A stretch of DNA of 64,000 nucleotides from Novosphingobium lentum NBRC 107847 (GCF_001590965.1 NZ_BCTW01000008.1:146625-210624); one strand, 5' to 3'. Positions 52,114 to 62,097 are shown, counted from the first letter of the stretch. The notes: a model not told the origin generated them from the letters alone. Translations and numbers: made by a program.

Positions 52114-53220
52114 ATGAAAGGCATATTCGACCGTCGGGCCATTCCCGCCGAGGCGAGCGAGACGCGATGGGTCGCCCCCGATGGCGAGCTCATCCGACGG
52201 ATCGACTGGCCGGGGGTGCCTGCGCGCGCCGCATCGGCCATGGCATCGCTGGGGGCGGACGATGCGCCCGTTTCGGGTGGCACGCGCGGATCGTTGCTGT
52301 TCGTGCCTGGGCGCGGGGATTTCTATGAGAAGTACCTCGAAACGCTCGATCACTGGCATCGCGCCGGCTGGCGGGTGACCGCGCTCGACTGGCGCGGACA
52401 AGCCGGTTCGGGCCGCTTCATCGATGATCCGCTGACGGGCCATGTCCCAGACTTTTCGGTGTGGATCGCCGATCTGGCGGCGTTCTGGGCGGAATGGTCC
52501 GCCACGGCGCCCGGCCCGCAAGTGATTGTCGGTCATTCCATGGGCGGACACTTGGTGCTGCGCGCGCTGGCCGAAAAACGCATCGATCCGATGGTGGCCG
52601 TGCTCGTGGCGCCGATGCTGGGGTTCCTGACGCCTGGCCCCGCAGCGCTGCTTCACGGCGTGGCGCGCATGATGGCGCGGCTGGGCAATCCCGAACGCGT
52701 GGCTTGGAAATCGAGCGAAAAGCCCGGTGCCGATCCGTCGCGGCGCCATGCGCTGTTGACGCATGATGCCGATCGCTATGCCGATGAGATCGCCTGGCGC
52801 GCGGCGCGGCCCGAGCTGGCGATGGGCCCCGGTAGCTGGCGCTGGGTCGAGCGGGCCTATGCCTCGATGCGCGGGCTGGACGCGCCCGGCGTGCTCGAAG
52901 CGGTCGAAACGCCGGTGCTGATGCTGGCCACGCGCAACGACGGGCTGGTCGGGTTTTCCGCGATCAAGCGTGCGGCGCGCCGTCTGCCGCGCGCACAGCT
53001 GGTCATATGGGGCAAGGAAGCGCGCCACGAACTGCTGCGCGAAGTCGATGAGGTGCGCGACCGCGTGCTGCACACGATCGACGATTTCTTCGATCGTCTG
53101 GCATCAGCGCCGGATTCCGGATCAACGGCCGCTGCAGTGACATCCGGTGCCCTGGCACAGACGTCGGGCCGCAAGAAGCCGGCACGCAAGCGGGCCGCGC
53201 AACCGGCTACGCCCCGCTGA
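52114..53220 (+). CDS. Alpha/beta hydrolase, lysophospholipase-like
   Basis: This is a 368-aa hydrolase of the lysophospholipase/monoacylglycerol lipase group. It has the oxyanion strand LLFVPGRGDFYEKYLETL, the nucleophile elbow GHSMGGH, the acid region ETPVLMLATRNDGLV and the histidine near WGKEARHELLREVDEVRD. The C-terminal 40 residues are serine/alanine and then lysine-rich (RKKPARKRAAQ), unusual for the family. There is no signal peptide. It is divergent from cpaA and followed 8 nt later by the oxidoreductase gene, so the two are probably co-transcribed. Confidence 0.88.
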   Translation: MKGIFDRRAIPAEASETRWVAPDGELIRRIDWPGVPARAASAMASLGADDAPVSGGTRGSLLFVPGRGDFYEKYLETLDHWHRAGWRVTALDWRGQAGSGRFIDDPLTGHVPDFSVWIADLAAFWAEWSATAPGPQVIVGHSMGGHLVLRALAEKRIDPMVAVLVAPMLGFLTPGPAALLHGVARMMARLGNPERVAWKSSEKPGADPSRRHALLTHDADRYADEIAWRAARPELAMGPGSWRWVERAYASMRGLDAPGVLEAVETPVLMLATRNDGLVGFSAIKRAARRLPRAQLVIWGKEARHELLREVDEVRDRVLHTIDDFFDRLASAPDSGSTAAAVTSGALAQTSGRKKPARKRAAQPATPR

Positions 53221-53228
53221 TCCGGCGC

Positions 53229-54359
53229 GTGGCCGAAACCTGCGACATCGCGATCGTCGGGGCGGGGATTGCCGGGGCGAGCATCGCTGCGGAAATCGCC
53301 GGTATTTCCTCCGACCTTGGCCAGACGGCGCGGATCGTGCTGCTCGAAGCCGAGGATGCGCCTGGTTATCACACCACCGGACGATCGGCGGCGTTCTGGG
53401 AGGAAAGCTACGGCGGCCCCGGCGTCTTCCCGCTGACGATGGCTTCGGGCCCGTGGCTGGCCGACAACGGCTTTCTCAGTCCGCGCGGCGCGCTCAACAT
53501 CGGACGCGCGGACGACCGGGCCAAGGTCGAGGCGTTCGTCGCGCGCTTTGCCGCCGTGGGTGCGGACATCCGGCTGCTGTCTCGCGCCGAAATGGAAGCG
53601 CGGGTGCCGGGGCTGCGGCCCGAATGGACGTGTGCGGCGTGGGAGCCGGGCTGCGCCGACATCGACGTGGCGGGGCTGCACCAGCACTACCTTGCGCAAT
53701 GCCGCCGCCTTGGCGTCACCCTGCAGACGCGCGCCCGCGTAACGGAAACGAACCGCGAAGGCGCCATGTGGCGGCTGGGCTGGAACGGCGGCGCTGCCGG
53801 TGAGGGCGCCGTGCGCGCGGCGCTGCTGGTCAACGCGGCAGGCGCGTGGGCCGATCCGGTGGCGAAACTGGCAGGCGCACGGCCGCTGGGTATCGCACCT
53901 TTGCGCCGCACCGTGGTGCAGTTGCGCTGCGATCCGGCGCCGCCATCGACCCTGCCGCTGACGCTGGGGATCAACGAAGACTTCTACTTCAAGCCGCAAG
54001 GCGCGCGGCTGTGGCTGTCGCCCCACGATGAAACCCCCGACGTGCCGCGCGATGCCGCACCCGAGGAATGGGACGTCGCCACCGCGATCGCGCGGATGGA
54101 ACAGGTGGTCGACTGGCGGATCGAGGCGGTCGAGCGGCGCTGGGCGGGCTTGCGCAGCTTCGCCCCGGACCGTTTGCCGGTCTATGGCTTCGATCCGGAT
54201 CGCGAAGGCCTGTTCTGGTTTGCAGGCCAGGGGGGCTTCGGCATCCAGACGGCTCCGGCAGCGGCGAGACTGGCGGCACAGCTGCTGCTGAGCGCCCCGC
54301 GCGATGCCATGACCGCACCGCTCGATGCGGCGACTTATGCACCGAACCGGTTCGTTTGA
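53229..54359 (+). CDS. FAD-dependent oxidoreductase, D-amino acid oxidase (DAO) family
   Basis: This is a 376-aa flavoprotein. It has an N-terminal dinucleotide fold (IAIVGAGIAGASIAAEIAG), the FAD-ribose acidic residue LLEAEDAPGYHTTGRSAA, a middle substrate domain with LVNAAGAWADPVAKLAGA, and the closing FAD segment WFAGQGGFGIQTAPAAARLA. Such proteins oxidise amino acids, sarcosine or hydroxyacids; the substrate here is unknown. Translation probably starts at GTG 53229, 8 nt after the hydrolase stop, since later ATG codons would cut into the FAD motif. Confidence 0.88.
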   Translation: MAETCDIAIVGAGIAGASIAAEIAGISSDLGQTARIVLLEAEDAPGYHTTGRSAAFWEESYGGPGVFPLTMASGPWLADNGFLSPRGALNIGRADDRAKVEAFVARFAAVGADIRLLSRAEMEARVPGLRPEWTCAAWEPGCADIDVAGLHQHYLAQCRRLGVTLQTRARVTETNREGAMWRLGWNGGAAGEGAVRAALLVNAAGAWADPVAKLAGARPLGIAPLRRTVVQLRCDPAPPSTLPLTLGINEDFYFKPQGARLWLSPHDETPDVPRDAAPEEWDVATAIARMEQVVDWRIEAVERRWAGLRSFAPDRLPVYGFDPDREGLFWFAGQGGFGIQTAPAAARLAAQLLLSAPRDAMTAPLDAATYAPNRFV

Positions 54360-54448
54360 TGCCCCGGCAGCCCTGATTTCCCTCTACCATCCAGCCACGC
54401 GGCTGCTATTCTGCGGCTTCTTGGAACACACAGAAAGGGGATCGTCCG

Positions 54449-54631
54449 ATGGCGCATCGTTTTGAAATCAGGAAAAACAAGAAGGGCGAGTTCGTCGCCT
54501 ATTTCTGCTACAATGCGGAATCAATTTTCTGGACCGAAGGCTACTCCAGCAAGGCCAGCGCGAAGAGCGCGATCGAATCGATCCTGAAGAACGGCCCCGG
54601 CGCCGAAGTGGTCGACAAGTCGGCCGAGTAG
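54449..54631 (+). CDS. YegP-like DUF1508 protein
   Basis: This is a 60-aa protein of the DUF1508/YegP family, whose members are small, widespread and of unknown function. It shows the family pattern F-E-I-x-K-N-K-K-G-E-F, FCYNAESIFWTEGYSSKASAK and a C-terminal helix (AIESILKNG). AGAAAGGGGA lies upstream of the ATG. It is single, with an intergenic inverted repeat following. Confidence 0.9.
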   Translation: MAHRFEIRKNKKGEFVAYFCYNAESIFWTEGYSSKASAKSAIESILKNGPGAEVVDKSAE

Positions 54632-54654
54632 GCCCGCCACCTGTCGAAGTCGGC

Positions 54655-54732
54655 GTCGTCCCGGACTTGATCCGGGACCGCTGGCCGGCCGGCGCTTTCT
54701 CGCCTGCGGTCCCGGATCAAGTCCGGAACGAC
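54655..54732. repeat. 27-bp inverted repeat (gtcgtcccggacttgatccg core)
   Basis: Arms 54655-54681 and 54706-54732 are reverse complements with one mismatch and a 24-bp spacer. It separates two convergent genes, where it may end transcription. It is the clearest copy of the family also seen at 31388-31468, 38994-39020 and 44581-44601. Confidence 0.88.
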
Positions 54733-54751
54733 GAGACCGTGCAACGCCGTT

Positions 54752-55210
54752 TCATGCCACGGCCAGTGCGGCGTCGCTTGCCAGCTTGTCGGCGCGTTCG
54801 TTCTCGGGGTGGCCGTCGTGGCCGCGCACCCAGATCCATTCGACTTTGTGCGGCCGCACCGCCGTCACCAGTTCGCGCCACAGGTCGTCGTTCTTGACCG
54901 GCTTGCGATCGGCGGTGCGCCAGCCGTTCTTCTGCCAGCCGAACACCCATTTGGTGATGCCGTCGATTACGTACTTGCTGTCGGTGTGCAGCGAGACCCG
55001 GCATGGTGCCTTCAGCGCCTGCAGCGCGCGGATCGCGCCCATCAGCTCCATGCGGTTGTTGGTGGTGGCGCGATCCGAACCGGTCAACTCACGCTCGTTT
55101 TCGCCCATGCGCAGGATCGCGCCCCAGCCACCGGGGCCGGGGTTGCCCTTGCACGCGCCGTCGGTGAAGATTTCGACATGCTTGAGCACGGTGGTCGCTG
55201 CGTCGGTCAT
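54752..55210 (-). CDS. rnhA: Ribonuclease HI
   Basis: RNase HI removes RNA from RNA-DNA hybrids. At 152 aa it has the four catalytic acids in the usual places: [16 protein letters not shown] (Asp), [13 protein letters not shown] (Glu), [12 protein letters not shown] (Asp) and ENERADKLA (Asp). The basic handle region is present ([15 protein letters not shown]). The ATG at 55210 overlaps the thrB stop as ATGA, so it is coupled to thrB, an order common in alphaproteobacteria. Confidence 0.96.
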   Translation of the reverse strand: MTDAATTVLKHVEIFTDGACKGNPGPGGWGAILRMGENERELTGSDRATTNNRMELMGAIRALQALKAPCRVSLHTDSKYVIDGITKWVFGWQKNGWRTADRKPVKNDDLWRELVTAVRPHKVEWIWVRGHDGHPENERADKLASDAALAVA

Positions 55211-56205
55211 GAAAAACAATCTGCGTTGGCCGGATCGGCGTAAAAATCGATCCGCCGGGCAAACGCCATCGGATCCTTGCGCGTGACCAGCGCGCCGGGC
55301 GGCGTGTTGAGCCAGTCGTAGGCGCGGGTCATGGTAAAGCGCAGCGCCGCGCCGCGCGCCAGCAGCGGCAGGGCAGCGCGCTCTTGCGGATCAAGCGGTC
55401 GCCCGCTTTCGTACCCTGCGATCAGCGCGTCGGACAAGTCGCGGCGGAAGTTGCGGCCATCGGCATCGAAGCACCACGCGGCGTGCGTTACGGCCACATC
55501 GTAAGCGGCCAGATCGGTGCAGGCGAAGTAGAAGTCGATCAGCCCGGTCACGCGGTCGGCCAGCATCAGCACGTTGTCGGGAAACAGGTCGGCGTGGATC
55601 ACGCACGCCGGCAGGTTTTGCGGCCATGCGGCGGAAAGCAGCGGCAGTTCGCGCTCGACCAGTCCGGCCAGCGTCGGATCGATGCGTTCCAGCCCGTCGT
55701 GCCCGCAGGCTTCTGCCAGCCGCCGCCATTCGGCAAGGCCCATCGCATTGGCGCGCGTCCCTGCGAAATCCCGCGTGGCCTGATGCATCTGCGCCAGCGC
55801 CGCGCCGACTGCGTGGGCCTGCGCGGGTGACGGCTGGCTGACCGAGACGCCGGGCAGGAATTCGATCAGCGCCAGCGCTTTTTCCCCGCGCAGGCGGAAC
55901 AGACGCCCTGCGGTATCGTGGATCGTGCGCGGCACGGGGCAGCCGCGCGCGGCGAGATGATCGAGCAGCGAGAGGAAGAACGGCAGGTCCTCGATCTCGA
56001 TGCGGAATTCGTACATCGTCAGGATGAAGCGCGAGCCGCCCGCATGCGCCGCTCCGGTCTGCGCGGGACTTCCGGTGGTCTCGATCAGCCAGTTGCTGTT
56101 GGATACTCCCTCGGCAATGCCCTTGGCGGACACCAGCGTGCCCACGCCGAATTCGGCGACGAGCGCGGCCATCTCCTCCGCGCCGATCTGCGTATACACC
56201 GCCAT
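55207..56205 (-). CDS. thrB: Homoserine kinase, aminoglycoside-phosphotransferase type (ThrB2)
   Basis: The enzyme phosphorylates homoserine on the way to threonine. This 332-aa protein is of the APH/choline kinase-like class found in many alphaproteobacteria, not the GHMP class of E. coli. It shows [12 protein letters not shown], then the catalytic loop [15 protein letters not shown], and the metal site [19 protein letters not shown]. It follows ispH by 15 nt on the same strand and is coupled to rnhA by overlap. Confidence 0.93.
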   Translation of the reverse strand: MAVYTQIGAEEMAALVAEFGVGTLVSAKGIAEGVSNSNWLIETTGSPAQTGAAHAGGSRFILTMYEFRIEIEDLPFFLSLLDHLAARGCPVPRTIHDTAGRLFRLRGEKALALIEFLPGVSVSQPSPAQAHAVGAALAQMHQATRDFAGTRANAMGLAEWRRLAEACGHDGLERIDPTLAGLVERELPLLSAAWPQNLPACVIHADLFPDNVLMLADRVTGLIDFYFACTDLAAYDVAVTHAAWCFDADGRNFRRDLSDALIAGYESGRPLDPQERAALPLLARGAALRFTMTRAYDWLNTPPGALVTRKDPMAFARRIDFYADPANADCFS

Positions 56206-56220
56206 GGCCTGAACGAAGTC

Positions 56221-57228
56221 CTAGCCGGCCAGCTGGCGCGGCAGCTTGAAGGTCATGTGTTCTTCGGTGGTGGTCACGGTTTCCTCGGTGACGCTGCGCC
56301 ACAGCGCGATGCGGTCGATCACCTCGCGCACCAGCACTTCGGGGGCCGAAGCGCCTGCGGTCAGCCCCAGCGTGGAGATCCCGTCGAGCCAGGCCGGGTC
56401 GATTTCGCTCGCCCGCTGGATCAGCCGCGACGGCGTGCCGTTGCGTTCGGACACCTCGACCAGCCGCAGCGAGTTGGAACTGTTGGGCGCGCCGATCACC
56501 AGCAGCAGGTCGCAATCCGCCGCGATGGCTTTGACCGCCGCCTGGCGGTTGGACGTGGCATAGCAGATGTCCTCGGCGCGCGGCGCGACGATGCGCGGGA
56601 ACTTCGCCTGCAGCGCCTTCACAATCTCGGCGGTGTCATCGACCGATAGCGTGGTCTGGGTCAGGAACGCCAGCGGCAGGTCATCGGCGAATTCGATCGA
56701 TTCGACCTGATCGATCGTCTCGACCAGCGTCATCGATCCGGCGGGAACCTGACCGAACGTGCCGATCACTTCGGGGTGGCCTTCGTGGCCGATGAAGATG
56801 ATGTGGCGGCCCGCCTCGACCTGCCGTTCGGCCTGGCGGTGCACCTTGCTCACCAGTGGACACGTGGCGTCGAGCCAGTCCAGCCCGCGTTTGGTCGCCT
56901 CGGCCGGGATCGCCTTGGGCACGCCATGCGCGGAAAACACCACGGGCGCGCCGTCGGGCACTTCATCGAGTTCTTCCACGAAAACTGCGCCCTTGGCCTT
57001 CAGCGCATCGACCACGAAGCGATTGTGCACGATTTCGTGGCGGACATAGACCGGGGCCTTGAACCGGTCGATCGACCGCTCCACGATCTCGATCGCGCGA
57101 TCGACGCCGGCGCAGAAACCGCGCGGGGCGGCGATCAGCAGGCGCAGCGCGGGCAACGCGGCGGGGTGGGCAGACTCGGCGGAGTCTGCTGCAGGGGCTG
57201 GGGCGGAGTCTGGAAAGCTGGGGTTCAT
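56221..57228 (-). CDS. ispH: 4-hydroxy-3-methylbut-2-enyl diphosphate reductase
   Basis: IspH is the last enzyme of the non-mevalonate isoprenoid pathway and holds a [4Fe-4S] cluster. It is 335 aa. A proline/alanine-rich N-terminal extension of about 27 residues precedes [17 protein letters not shown] with the first cluster cysteine. The second is in [12 protein letters not shown], and the third is about 100 residues later ([15 protein letters not shown]). The proton-relay glutamate region [12 protein letters not shown] and C-terminal [12 protein letters not shown] are present. It is divergent from the lipoprotein gene and leads ispH-thrB-rnhA. Confidence 0.96.
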   Translation of the reverse strand: MNPSFPDSAPAPAADSAESAHPAALPALRLLIAAPRGFCAGVDRAIEIVERSIDRFKAPVYVRHEIVHNRFVVDALKAKGAVFVEELDEVPDGAPVVFSAHGVPKAIPAEATKRGLDWLDATCPLVSKVHRQAERQVEAGRHIIFIGHEGHPEVIGTFGQVPAGSMTLVETIDQVESIEFADDLPLAFLTQTTLSVDDTAEIVKALQAKFPRIVAPRAEDICYATSNRQAAVKAIAADCDLLLVIGAPNSSNSLRLVEVSERNGTPSRLIQRASEIDPAWLDGISTLGLTAGASAPEVLVREVIDRIALWRSVTEETVTTTEEHMTFKLPRQLAG

Positions 57229-57351
57229 CGCCCAGCCCTTAGCAGCGACCGGCGCGGCTTGGAACCATTGCCGAACGGCCTTGCTACAGGTAGTGCGCGC
57301 TGGCTAGAGGGTGGCCAGCTTTGCGCACCGCCGCTTGGAGGATTTCTTTCG

Positions 57352-58026
57352 ATGATCGCACGCCATCGCCGTCCTGCCCTGATCGGGGCCCTGATCGGGG
57401 TTCCGCTGCTCGCTGCGGCCCTGGCCGGTTGCGCGAACAAGAAGGGCGATCTCGTGGTCGATGACAGCGTCGGCGTGACCGCGCTGCGCAATCCGTGCCC
57501 GACCGTGGGCATTCCCGACTATACCGGCGACATCACCACGTTCACCGTGCCCGGCAGCACCGACGCCGCCGCGATCGACGTGGTGGCGGCGATGACGCAC
57601 TTGCGCAGCACGTGTTCGGACACCACCGACAAGCTCTATACCGTCGCCACGTTCGATGTGCTGGCTCGCCGCGCCGATACGCGCGGCGCGCGCCATGTCG
57701 AGCTGCCGTTCTTCTCGTCGGTCATCCGTGGCGGCTCGGCCGTGATTTCCAAGCGCGTGGGCACCGTGGCGATCGATTTCGCCGACGGCCAGGCGCGCGC
57801 GACCGGCAAGGCCGAGGCCGCCGCCTATGTCGATCGCGCCGAAGCCACGCTGCCCGAGGAAATCCGCCAGAAGCTCTCGCGCAAGCGACGCGCGGGCGAT
57901 GCCGATGCGGCGATCGATCCGTTGGCCCAGCCCGAGGTGCGCACCGCGATCGCCAAGGCCAGCTTCGAACTGCTCGTCGGCTTCCAGCTCGATGACAAGC
58001 AGCTGGCTTACAACGCCACGCGCTAG
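57352..58026 (+). CDS. Hypothetical lipoprotein
   Basis: This is a 224-aa secreted lipoprotein of unknown role. The signal peptide (MIARHRRPALIGALIGVPLL) ends in a lipobox LAGC with cysteine at about 26. The mature part starts with an acidic-basic linker (NKKGDLVVDD). It contains two cysteines (NPCPTVG, RSTCSDTT) that could form a disulphide, and alternating strands suggesting a small beta-rich domain. The C terminus is charged. GGAGG lies 13 nt before the ATG at 57352; the frame upstream is non-coding. Similar lipoproteins next to argS are frequent in sphingomonads, but no function is known to me. Confidence 0.82.
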   Translation: MIARHRRPALIGALIGVPLLAAALAGCANKKGDLVVDDSVGVTALRNPCPTVGIPDYTGDITTFTVPGSTDAAAIDVVAAMTHLRSTCSDTTDKLYTVATFDVLARRADTRGARHVELPFFSSVIRGGSAVISKRVGTVAIDFADGQARATGKAEAAAYVDRAEATLPEEIRQKLSRKRRAGDADAAIDPLAQPEVRTAIAKASFELLVGFQLDDKQLAYNATR

Positions 58027-58110
58027 GTATAGTCCTTGCGTCCCCGCCCCTCGACCAGCACGGGGTAAACTCCCGGCTTGAAGCCGGAAGGCGGGGACCC
58101 CAGGCCTGAG

Positions 58111-58160
58111 GCTCCCGCCTTCGCGGGAGCGCCGCCAACTTCTTCCCCGCTTGCGCGGGG
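58111..58160. repeat. Two perfect hairpins before argS
   Basis: gctcccgc-cttc-gcgggagc (58111-58130) and ccccgc-ttgc-gcgggg (58145-58160) lie in the 159-bp gap after the lipoprotein gene. The second ends 25 nt before the argS ATG. They may end the lipoprotein transcript or shape the argS leader. No U-run follows. Confidence 0.75.
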
Positions 58161-58185
58161 ACGCACCCGTTTCTGCGAGCGATCC

Positions 58186-59952
58186 ATGTCCGAAACCGCC
58201 CTGTCCGAAGTTCCCGCCAACCTTCACGCCGCGTTCGCCAAGGTGATCGACGGCGCGCTCGATGCGCTCGTCGCTGCCGGCACGCTGCCCGCAGGCCTGC
58301 CGCGCGGCGCGGTCACGTGCGAACCGCCGCGCGATCCCAGCCATGGCGATCTTTCCACCAATGCCGCGATGGTGCTGGCCAAGCCCGCCGGCACCAACCC
58401 GCGCACGCTGGCAGAGGCGCTGGCGCAGCAGTTGCGCACCGCGCCGCAGGTCGTTTCGGCCGACATCGCCGGTCCCGGCTTCATCAACTTGCGGCTCGAC
58501 GATGCGGCATGGCTCGCCGAGCTGCGCGCGATCGAGGCGGCGGGTGCGGACTATGGCCGCTCGGCGATGGGCGGCGGCATGGTCGTGAACGTCGAATATG
58601 TCTCGGCCAACCCGACCGGGCCGATGCACATGGGGCACTGCCGCGGCGCGGTGGTGGGCGATGCGCTGGCGAGCCTGCTCGAATTCGCCGGACACAAAGT
58701 GATCCGCGAGTACTACGTCAACGATGCCGGCGCCCAGGTCGACGTGCTCGCGCGCTCGGTCCACATCCGGTATCGCGAGGCGCTGGGCGAGGCGGTCGGC
58801 GAAATCCCCGAAGGCCTCTACCCCGGCGACTATCTGGTGCCGGTCGGGCAGGCGCTCGCTGCCGAGTTCGGTGACGCATACGCCGCCGCGCCGGAAGGCG
58901 ACTGGCTCGTCCTGTTCCGCACCCGCGCCGTCGCCGCGATGCTGGTGATGATCCGCGCCGACCTCGCCCTGCTCGACATTCACCACGATCTGTTCAGCTC
59001 CGAGGCGGAACTGCAGGCAGCGGGCAAGCCCGAGGCGGCGGAGAAATGGCTGCGCGCGCACGATCTGGTGTATGACGGTGTGCTCGAGGCGCCCAAGGGC
59101 AAGACGCTCGAGGATTGGGAGGCGGTGGAACTGCCGCTGTTCCGTTCGACGAAGTTCGGCGACGATCAGGATCGCCCGATCAGGAAGTCGGACGGCAACT
59201 GGACGTATTTTGGCGCTGACCTCGCCTATCACTTCCAGAAAGCCGCAAGCGCCGATGCGCTGGTCGACATCTGGGGCGCGGACCATGCCGGCACGGTCAA
59301 GCGGATCAAGGCGGCGGTCGCCGCGCTGACCGGGGCGGACGGGCACAAGCCCAAGCCATTCGAGATCAAGCTGGTGCAGATGGTCCAGCTGCTGCGCGAT
59401 GGCGAGCCGGTGAAGATGTCGAAGCGGTCGGGCAATTTCGTGACGCTGGCTGACGTGGTGCATGAAGTGGGCAAGGACGTGGTCCGCTTCACCATGCTCA
59501 CGCGCAAGCCCGATGCGCAGATGGACTTCGATTTCGCCAAAGTGGTGGAAGCGTCCAAGGAGAACCCGGTGTTTTACGTGCAGTACGCCCACGCGCGGAT
59601 CTGTTCGACATTGCGCAAGGGTGCGGTCGAGGGTTTTGCCCCCGATGCCGGAGCATTGGAGCTGCTGGGCGAAGAAGAACTGGCGTTGATCCGCATTGCC
59701 GCGCAGTTCCCGCGCGTGGTCGAAAGCGCTGCCGCCGCGCGCGAGCCGCATCGCATCGCCACGTTTCTCGACGATCTGGCTGCTGCGTTCCATGGTTACT
59801 GGAATGTCGGCAACGATCGCCCGGAAAAGCGGTTCATCGTGGCACAGGATGGTAAACTCAGCGGCGCGAGGCTTTATCTTGCCGCGCGCATCGGGCAGGT
59901 TGCGGCAAACGGGCTCGCCCTGTTGGGGGTGATCGCGGCACAGGAGCTGTAA
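58186..59952 (+). CDS. argS: Arginyl-tRNA synthetase
   Basis: The enzyme charges tRNA-Arg. It is 588 aa. The N-terminal Add1 domain (~1-110) is followed by the class I catalytic domain, with the HIGH-type motif HMGH at 148-151 (ANPTGPMHMGHCRGA) and the KMSKS-type motif KMSKRSG. The C-terminal anticodon-binding helical domain contains QYAHARICSTLRKG. The ATG at 58186 (MSETALSEV) fits the family. The SPOR-domain gene follows 2 nt later. Confidence 0.97.
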   Translation: MSETALSEVPANLHAAFAKVIDGALDALVAAGTLPAGLPRGAVTCEPPRDPSHGDLSTNAAMVLAKPAGTNPRTLAEALAQQLRTAPQVVSADIAGPGFINLRLDDAAWLAELRAIEAAGADYGRSAMGGGMVVNVEYVSANPTGPMHMGHCRGAVVGDALASLLEFAGHKVIREYYVNDAGAQVDVLARSVHIRYREALGEAVGEIPEGLYPGDYLVPVGQALAAEFGDAYAAAPEGDWLVLFRTRAVAAMLVMIRADLALLDIHHDLFSSEAELQAAGKPEAAEKWLRAHDLVYDGVLEAPKGKTLEDWEAVELPLFRSTKFGDDQDRPIRKSDGNWTYFGADLAYHFQKAASADALVDIWGADHAGTVKRIKAAVAALTGADGHKPKPFEIKLVQMVQLLRDGEPVKMSKRSGNFVTLADVVHEVGKDVVRFTMLTRKPDAQMDFDFAKVVEASKENPVFYVQYAHARICSTLRKGAVEGFAPDAGALELLGEEELALIRIAAQFPRVVESAAAAREPHRIATFLDDLAAAFHGYWNVGNDRPEKRFIVAQDGKLSGARLYLAARIGQVAANGLALLGVIAAQEL

Positions 59953-59954
59953 AA

Positions 59955-60848
59955 ATGATAAACGGGGTCGGCGGCGGAGATGGTCGCGAGGAATGGGAAA
60001 ACGGCGATCAGCCGGAAACACCCGCCGAACAAGTCGAGCACGCCGCCGGTGGCGAGCCGCTGGAAACGACGCCGTTCGACGTGGCGCATGATCATGTCGC
60101 GGCTGAAACCGATCGTCTTGCGCTGGGTGACGAGGAACGACTGCCGTGGCTCGAATCCGCCGACGATGTCGATAGCGAGGATGACGGCGTCGATTCGGGC
60201 CGCATCGTCGGCTTCGTCGTGCTCGGCCTGGTCGCGTTGGCGCTGCTGGTCGGCGGCCTGTACTGGTTCACCCATCGCGGCAGCCTGGGGCGCGACGCCG
60301 ACGGCAGTCTGATCGAAGCGAGCAACGAACCCTACAAGGTCGCGCCCGCCAATCCCGGCGGCAAGACCTTCGAAGGCACCGGCGATTCCAGCTTCAAGGT
60401 CAGCGAAGGCCAGCACCCCACCGGCAAAGTTGGCGAAGGCACGGCATCTTCGGCGGCTGGCGCGGGCGCTGCGGGCAGCGGCACTGCGGCAGCACACGAT
60501 GGCAAGTCGTCGACGGCAGCGTCTGCCTCGGGCGCGGCAGCAGCGGCAGCCGCCAACGCGGCGGCGGCTTCGGGCCATGCGGCTCCGGCAGCGGCCGCGC
60601 CTGCTTCTGGCGGTGGCGTCGGCGTGCAAGTCGGTGCGTTCTCGAGCGAGGGCGCGGCGCAGACCGCCTGGTCCAAGCTTTCGGGCCACTACGATGCATT
60701 GAAAGGCGTGAGCCACCGCGTGGTCGAGGGCAAGGCCGACATCGGCACCGTGTTCCGGCTCCAGGCGCTGGCACCCGATGGCGCGGCGGCGGATGCGCTG
60801 TGCGGCAAGCTGCAGGGCGCCGGGCTCAAGTGCCAGGTAAAGCGCTGA
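59955..60848 (+). CDS. SPOR-domain membrane protein
   Basis: This 297-aa bitopic inner-membrane protein probably acts in cell-wall or division-site binding. It has an acidic cytoplasmic N terminus (~1-80) and one membrane segment (IVGFVVLGLVALALLVGGLYWF, about 84-105). A long alanine/glycine/serine-rich periplasmic linker (~145-215) follows. The C-terminal SPOR domain (GVGVQVGAFSSEGAAQTAWSKL, then VFRLQAL and GLKCQVKR) binds denuded peptidoglycan glycans in other proteins. It sits between argS and nagZ, a cell-wall recycling gene, as is usual in alphaproteobacteria. Confidence 0.92.
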   Translation: MINGVGGGDGREEWENGDQPETPAEQVEHAAGGEPLETTPFDVAHDHVAAETDRLALGDEERLPWLESADDVDSEDDGVDSGRIVGFVVLGLVALALLVGGLYWFTHRGSLGRDADGSLIEASNEPYKVAPANPGGKTFEGTGDSSFKVSEGQHPTGKVGEGTASSAAGAGAAGSGTAAAHDGKSSTAASASGAAAAAAANAAAASGHAAPAAAAPASGGGVGVQVGAFSSEGAAQTAWSKLSGHYDALKGVSHRVVEGKADIGTVFRLQALAPDGAAADALCGKLQGAGLKCQVKR

Positions 60849-60876
60849 TTTGATGGTTTGGGATTGCTTCAAATCC

Positions 60877-60959
60877 CCTTCGTCCTGAGCTTGTCGAAGG
60901 AATGTCCTTCCCTTCAGCTTCGTTAGCAGAAAAGGGCAGTGCTTCGACAGGCTCAGCAC
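60877..60959. repeat. Inverted repeat with ttcgtcctgagcttgtcgaag core
   Basis: Arms 60877-60901 and 60939-60959 pair in 16 of 18 core positions (gtcctgagcttgtcgaag with cttcgacaggctcagcac), with about 37 bp between. A single half of the same family (cccgagcctgtcgacgga) occurs at about 63599-63616. This is a second repeat family distinct from the gtcgtcccgg type. Confidence 0.82.
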
Positions 60960-61071
60960 AGTCGGGTTTGGGGAAAGGTGATCGCGTTCCAGCCCTGCGC
61001 GCATCGCCCTATCCACACGTCCGTGGACCTGCGGACTTGCCCCGCCGCGCTGAATTCGCCAGATTCGCGCC

Positions 61072-62097
61072 ATGCTTCCCGCCATCTTCGGGCTTTCGGG
61101 CCACACGCTGACTGCCGACGAGCGCGCGTTCTTCCGCGATGCAGATCCTGCGGGCTACATCCTGTTCGGGCGCAACGTGGAAAGCCGCGCACAGCTGCGC
61201 GCGCTGACCGATGACCTGCGAGGCCTTCACGGGCGGAACCGCACGTTCATCTGCATCGACCAGGAAGGCGGCCGCGTCGCGCGGATGAAGCCGCCGGTGT
61301 GGGCCGCCTATCCGCCGGGCGAAGTGTTCGACCGGCTCTATGACATTGCGCCTGCCAGCGCGATCGAGGCCGCGCGTGCCAATGCCGAGGCGCTGGGGCT
61401 CGATCTGGCCGAAGCGGGGATCACGGTCGATTGCCTGCCGCTGCTCGATGTGCGTCAGCCCGGCGCACACAACGTGATCGGCGATCGCGCGCTCGGTTCC
61501 GAACCGTTGCGTGTCGCCGCGCTGGGCCGCGCCACGCTCGACGGGCTGGCGCGCGCCGGGGTGGCTGGCGTGGTCAAGCACATGCCCGGCCATGGCCGCA
61601 CCAACACCGATACGCACAAGGCGATGCCTACGGTGACCGCCTCTGCTGCCGAACTGGAGATCGATCTCGCGCCGTTTCGCCGGCTCGCCGACGCGCCGAT
61701 CGCGATGACCGGGCACTTGCTGTTCACCGCGTGGGATGCACGCAACCCGGCGACGCTGTCGTCGAAGGTCATTCGCGAGGTCATCCGCAAGGCCATCGGG
61801 TTCGACGGGCTGCTGCTGACCGACGATCTCGACATGGACGCGCTGTCGGGATCGGTGCCGCAACGCGCGCTGCGCGCCATTTCGGCAGGCTGCGACATCG
61901 CGCTGAACTGCTGGGCCGAGATGCGCGACATGGTCGATATGGCCAGGGCCCTCCCGGCGATGACCGCCAAGGCGCACGAACGGCTGGACCGCGCGCTGGC
62001 GCTCACCAGCGATTTTACGCAACCCGCGCCGATCGAGCGGCAGGCCGCGCTGTTCGCCACGCGCGACGCGCTGCTGGCGCACGTGGCGCGCGCCTGA
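61072..62097 (+). CDS. nagZ: Beta-N-acetylhexosaminidase NagZ
   Basis: NagZ removes N-acetylglucosamine from anhydromuropeptides during cell-wall recycling in the cytoplasm. It is 341 aa, a family 3 glycoside hydrolase. It has DPAGYILFGRNVESRAQLRAL, FICIDQEGGRVARM, and the His/Asp loop VKHMPGHGRTNTDTHK. The catalytic aspartate lies in LLLTDDLDMDALSG. The length and motifs are normal. Its stop overlaps the scpA start (TGATG). Confidence 0.96.
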   Translation: MLPAIFGLSGHTLTADERAFFRDADPAGYILFGRNVESRAQLRALTDDLRGLHGRNRTFICIDQEGGRVARMKPPVWAAYPPGEVFDRLYDIAPASAIEAARANAEALGLDLAEAGITVDCLPLLDVRQPGAHNVIGDRALGSEPLRVAALGRATLDGLARAGVAGVVKHMPGHGRTNTDTHKAMPTVTASAAELEIDLAPFRRLADAPIAMTGHLLFTAWDARNPATLSSKVIREVIRKAIGFDGLLLTDDLDMDALSGSVPQRALRAISAGCDIALNCWAEMRDMVDMARALPAMTAKAHERLDRALALTSDFTQPAPIERQAALFATRDALLAHVARA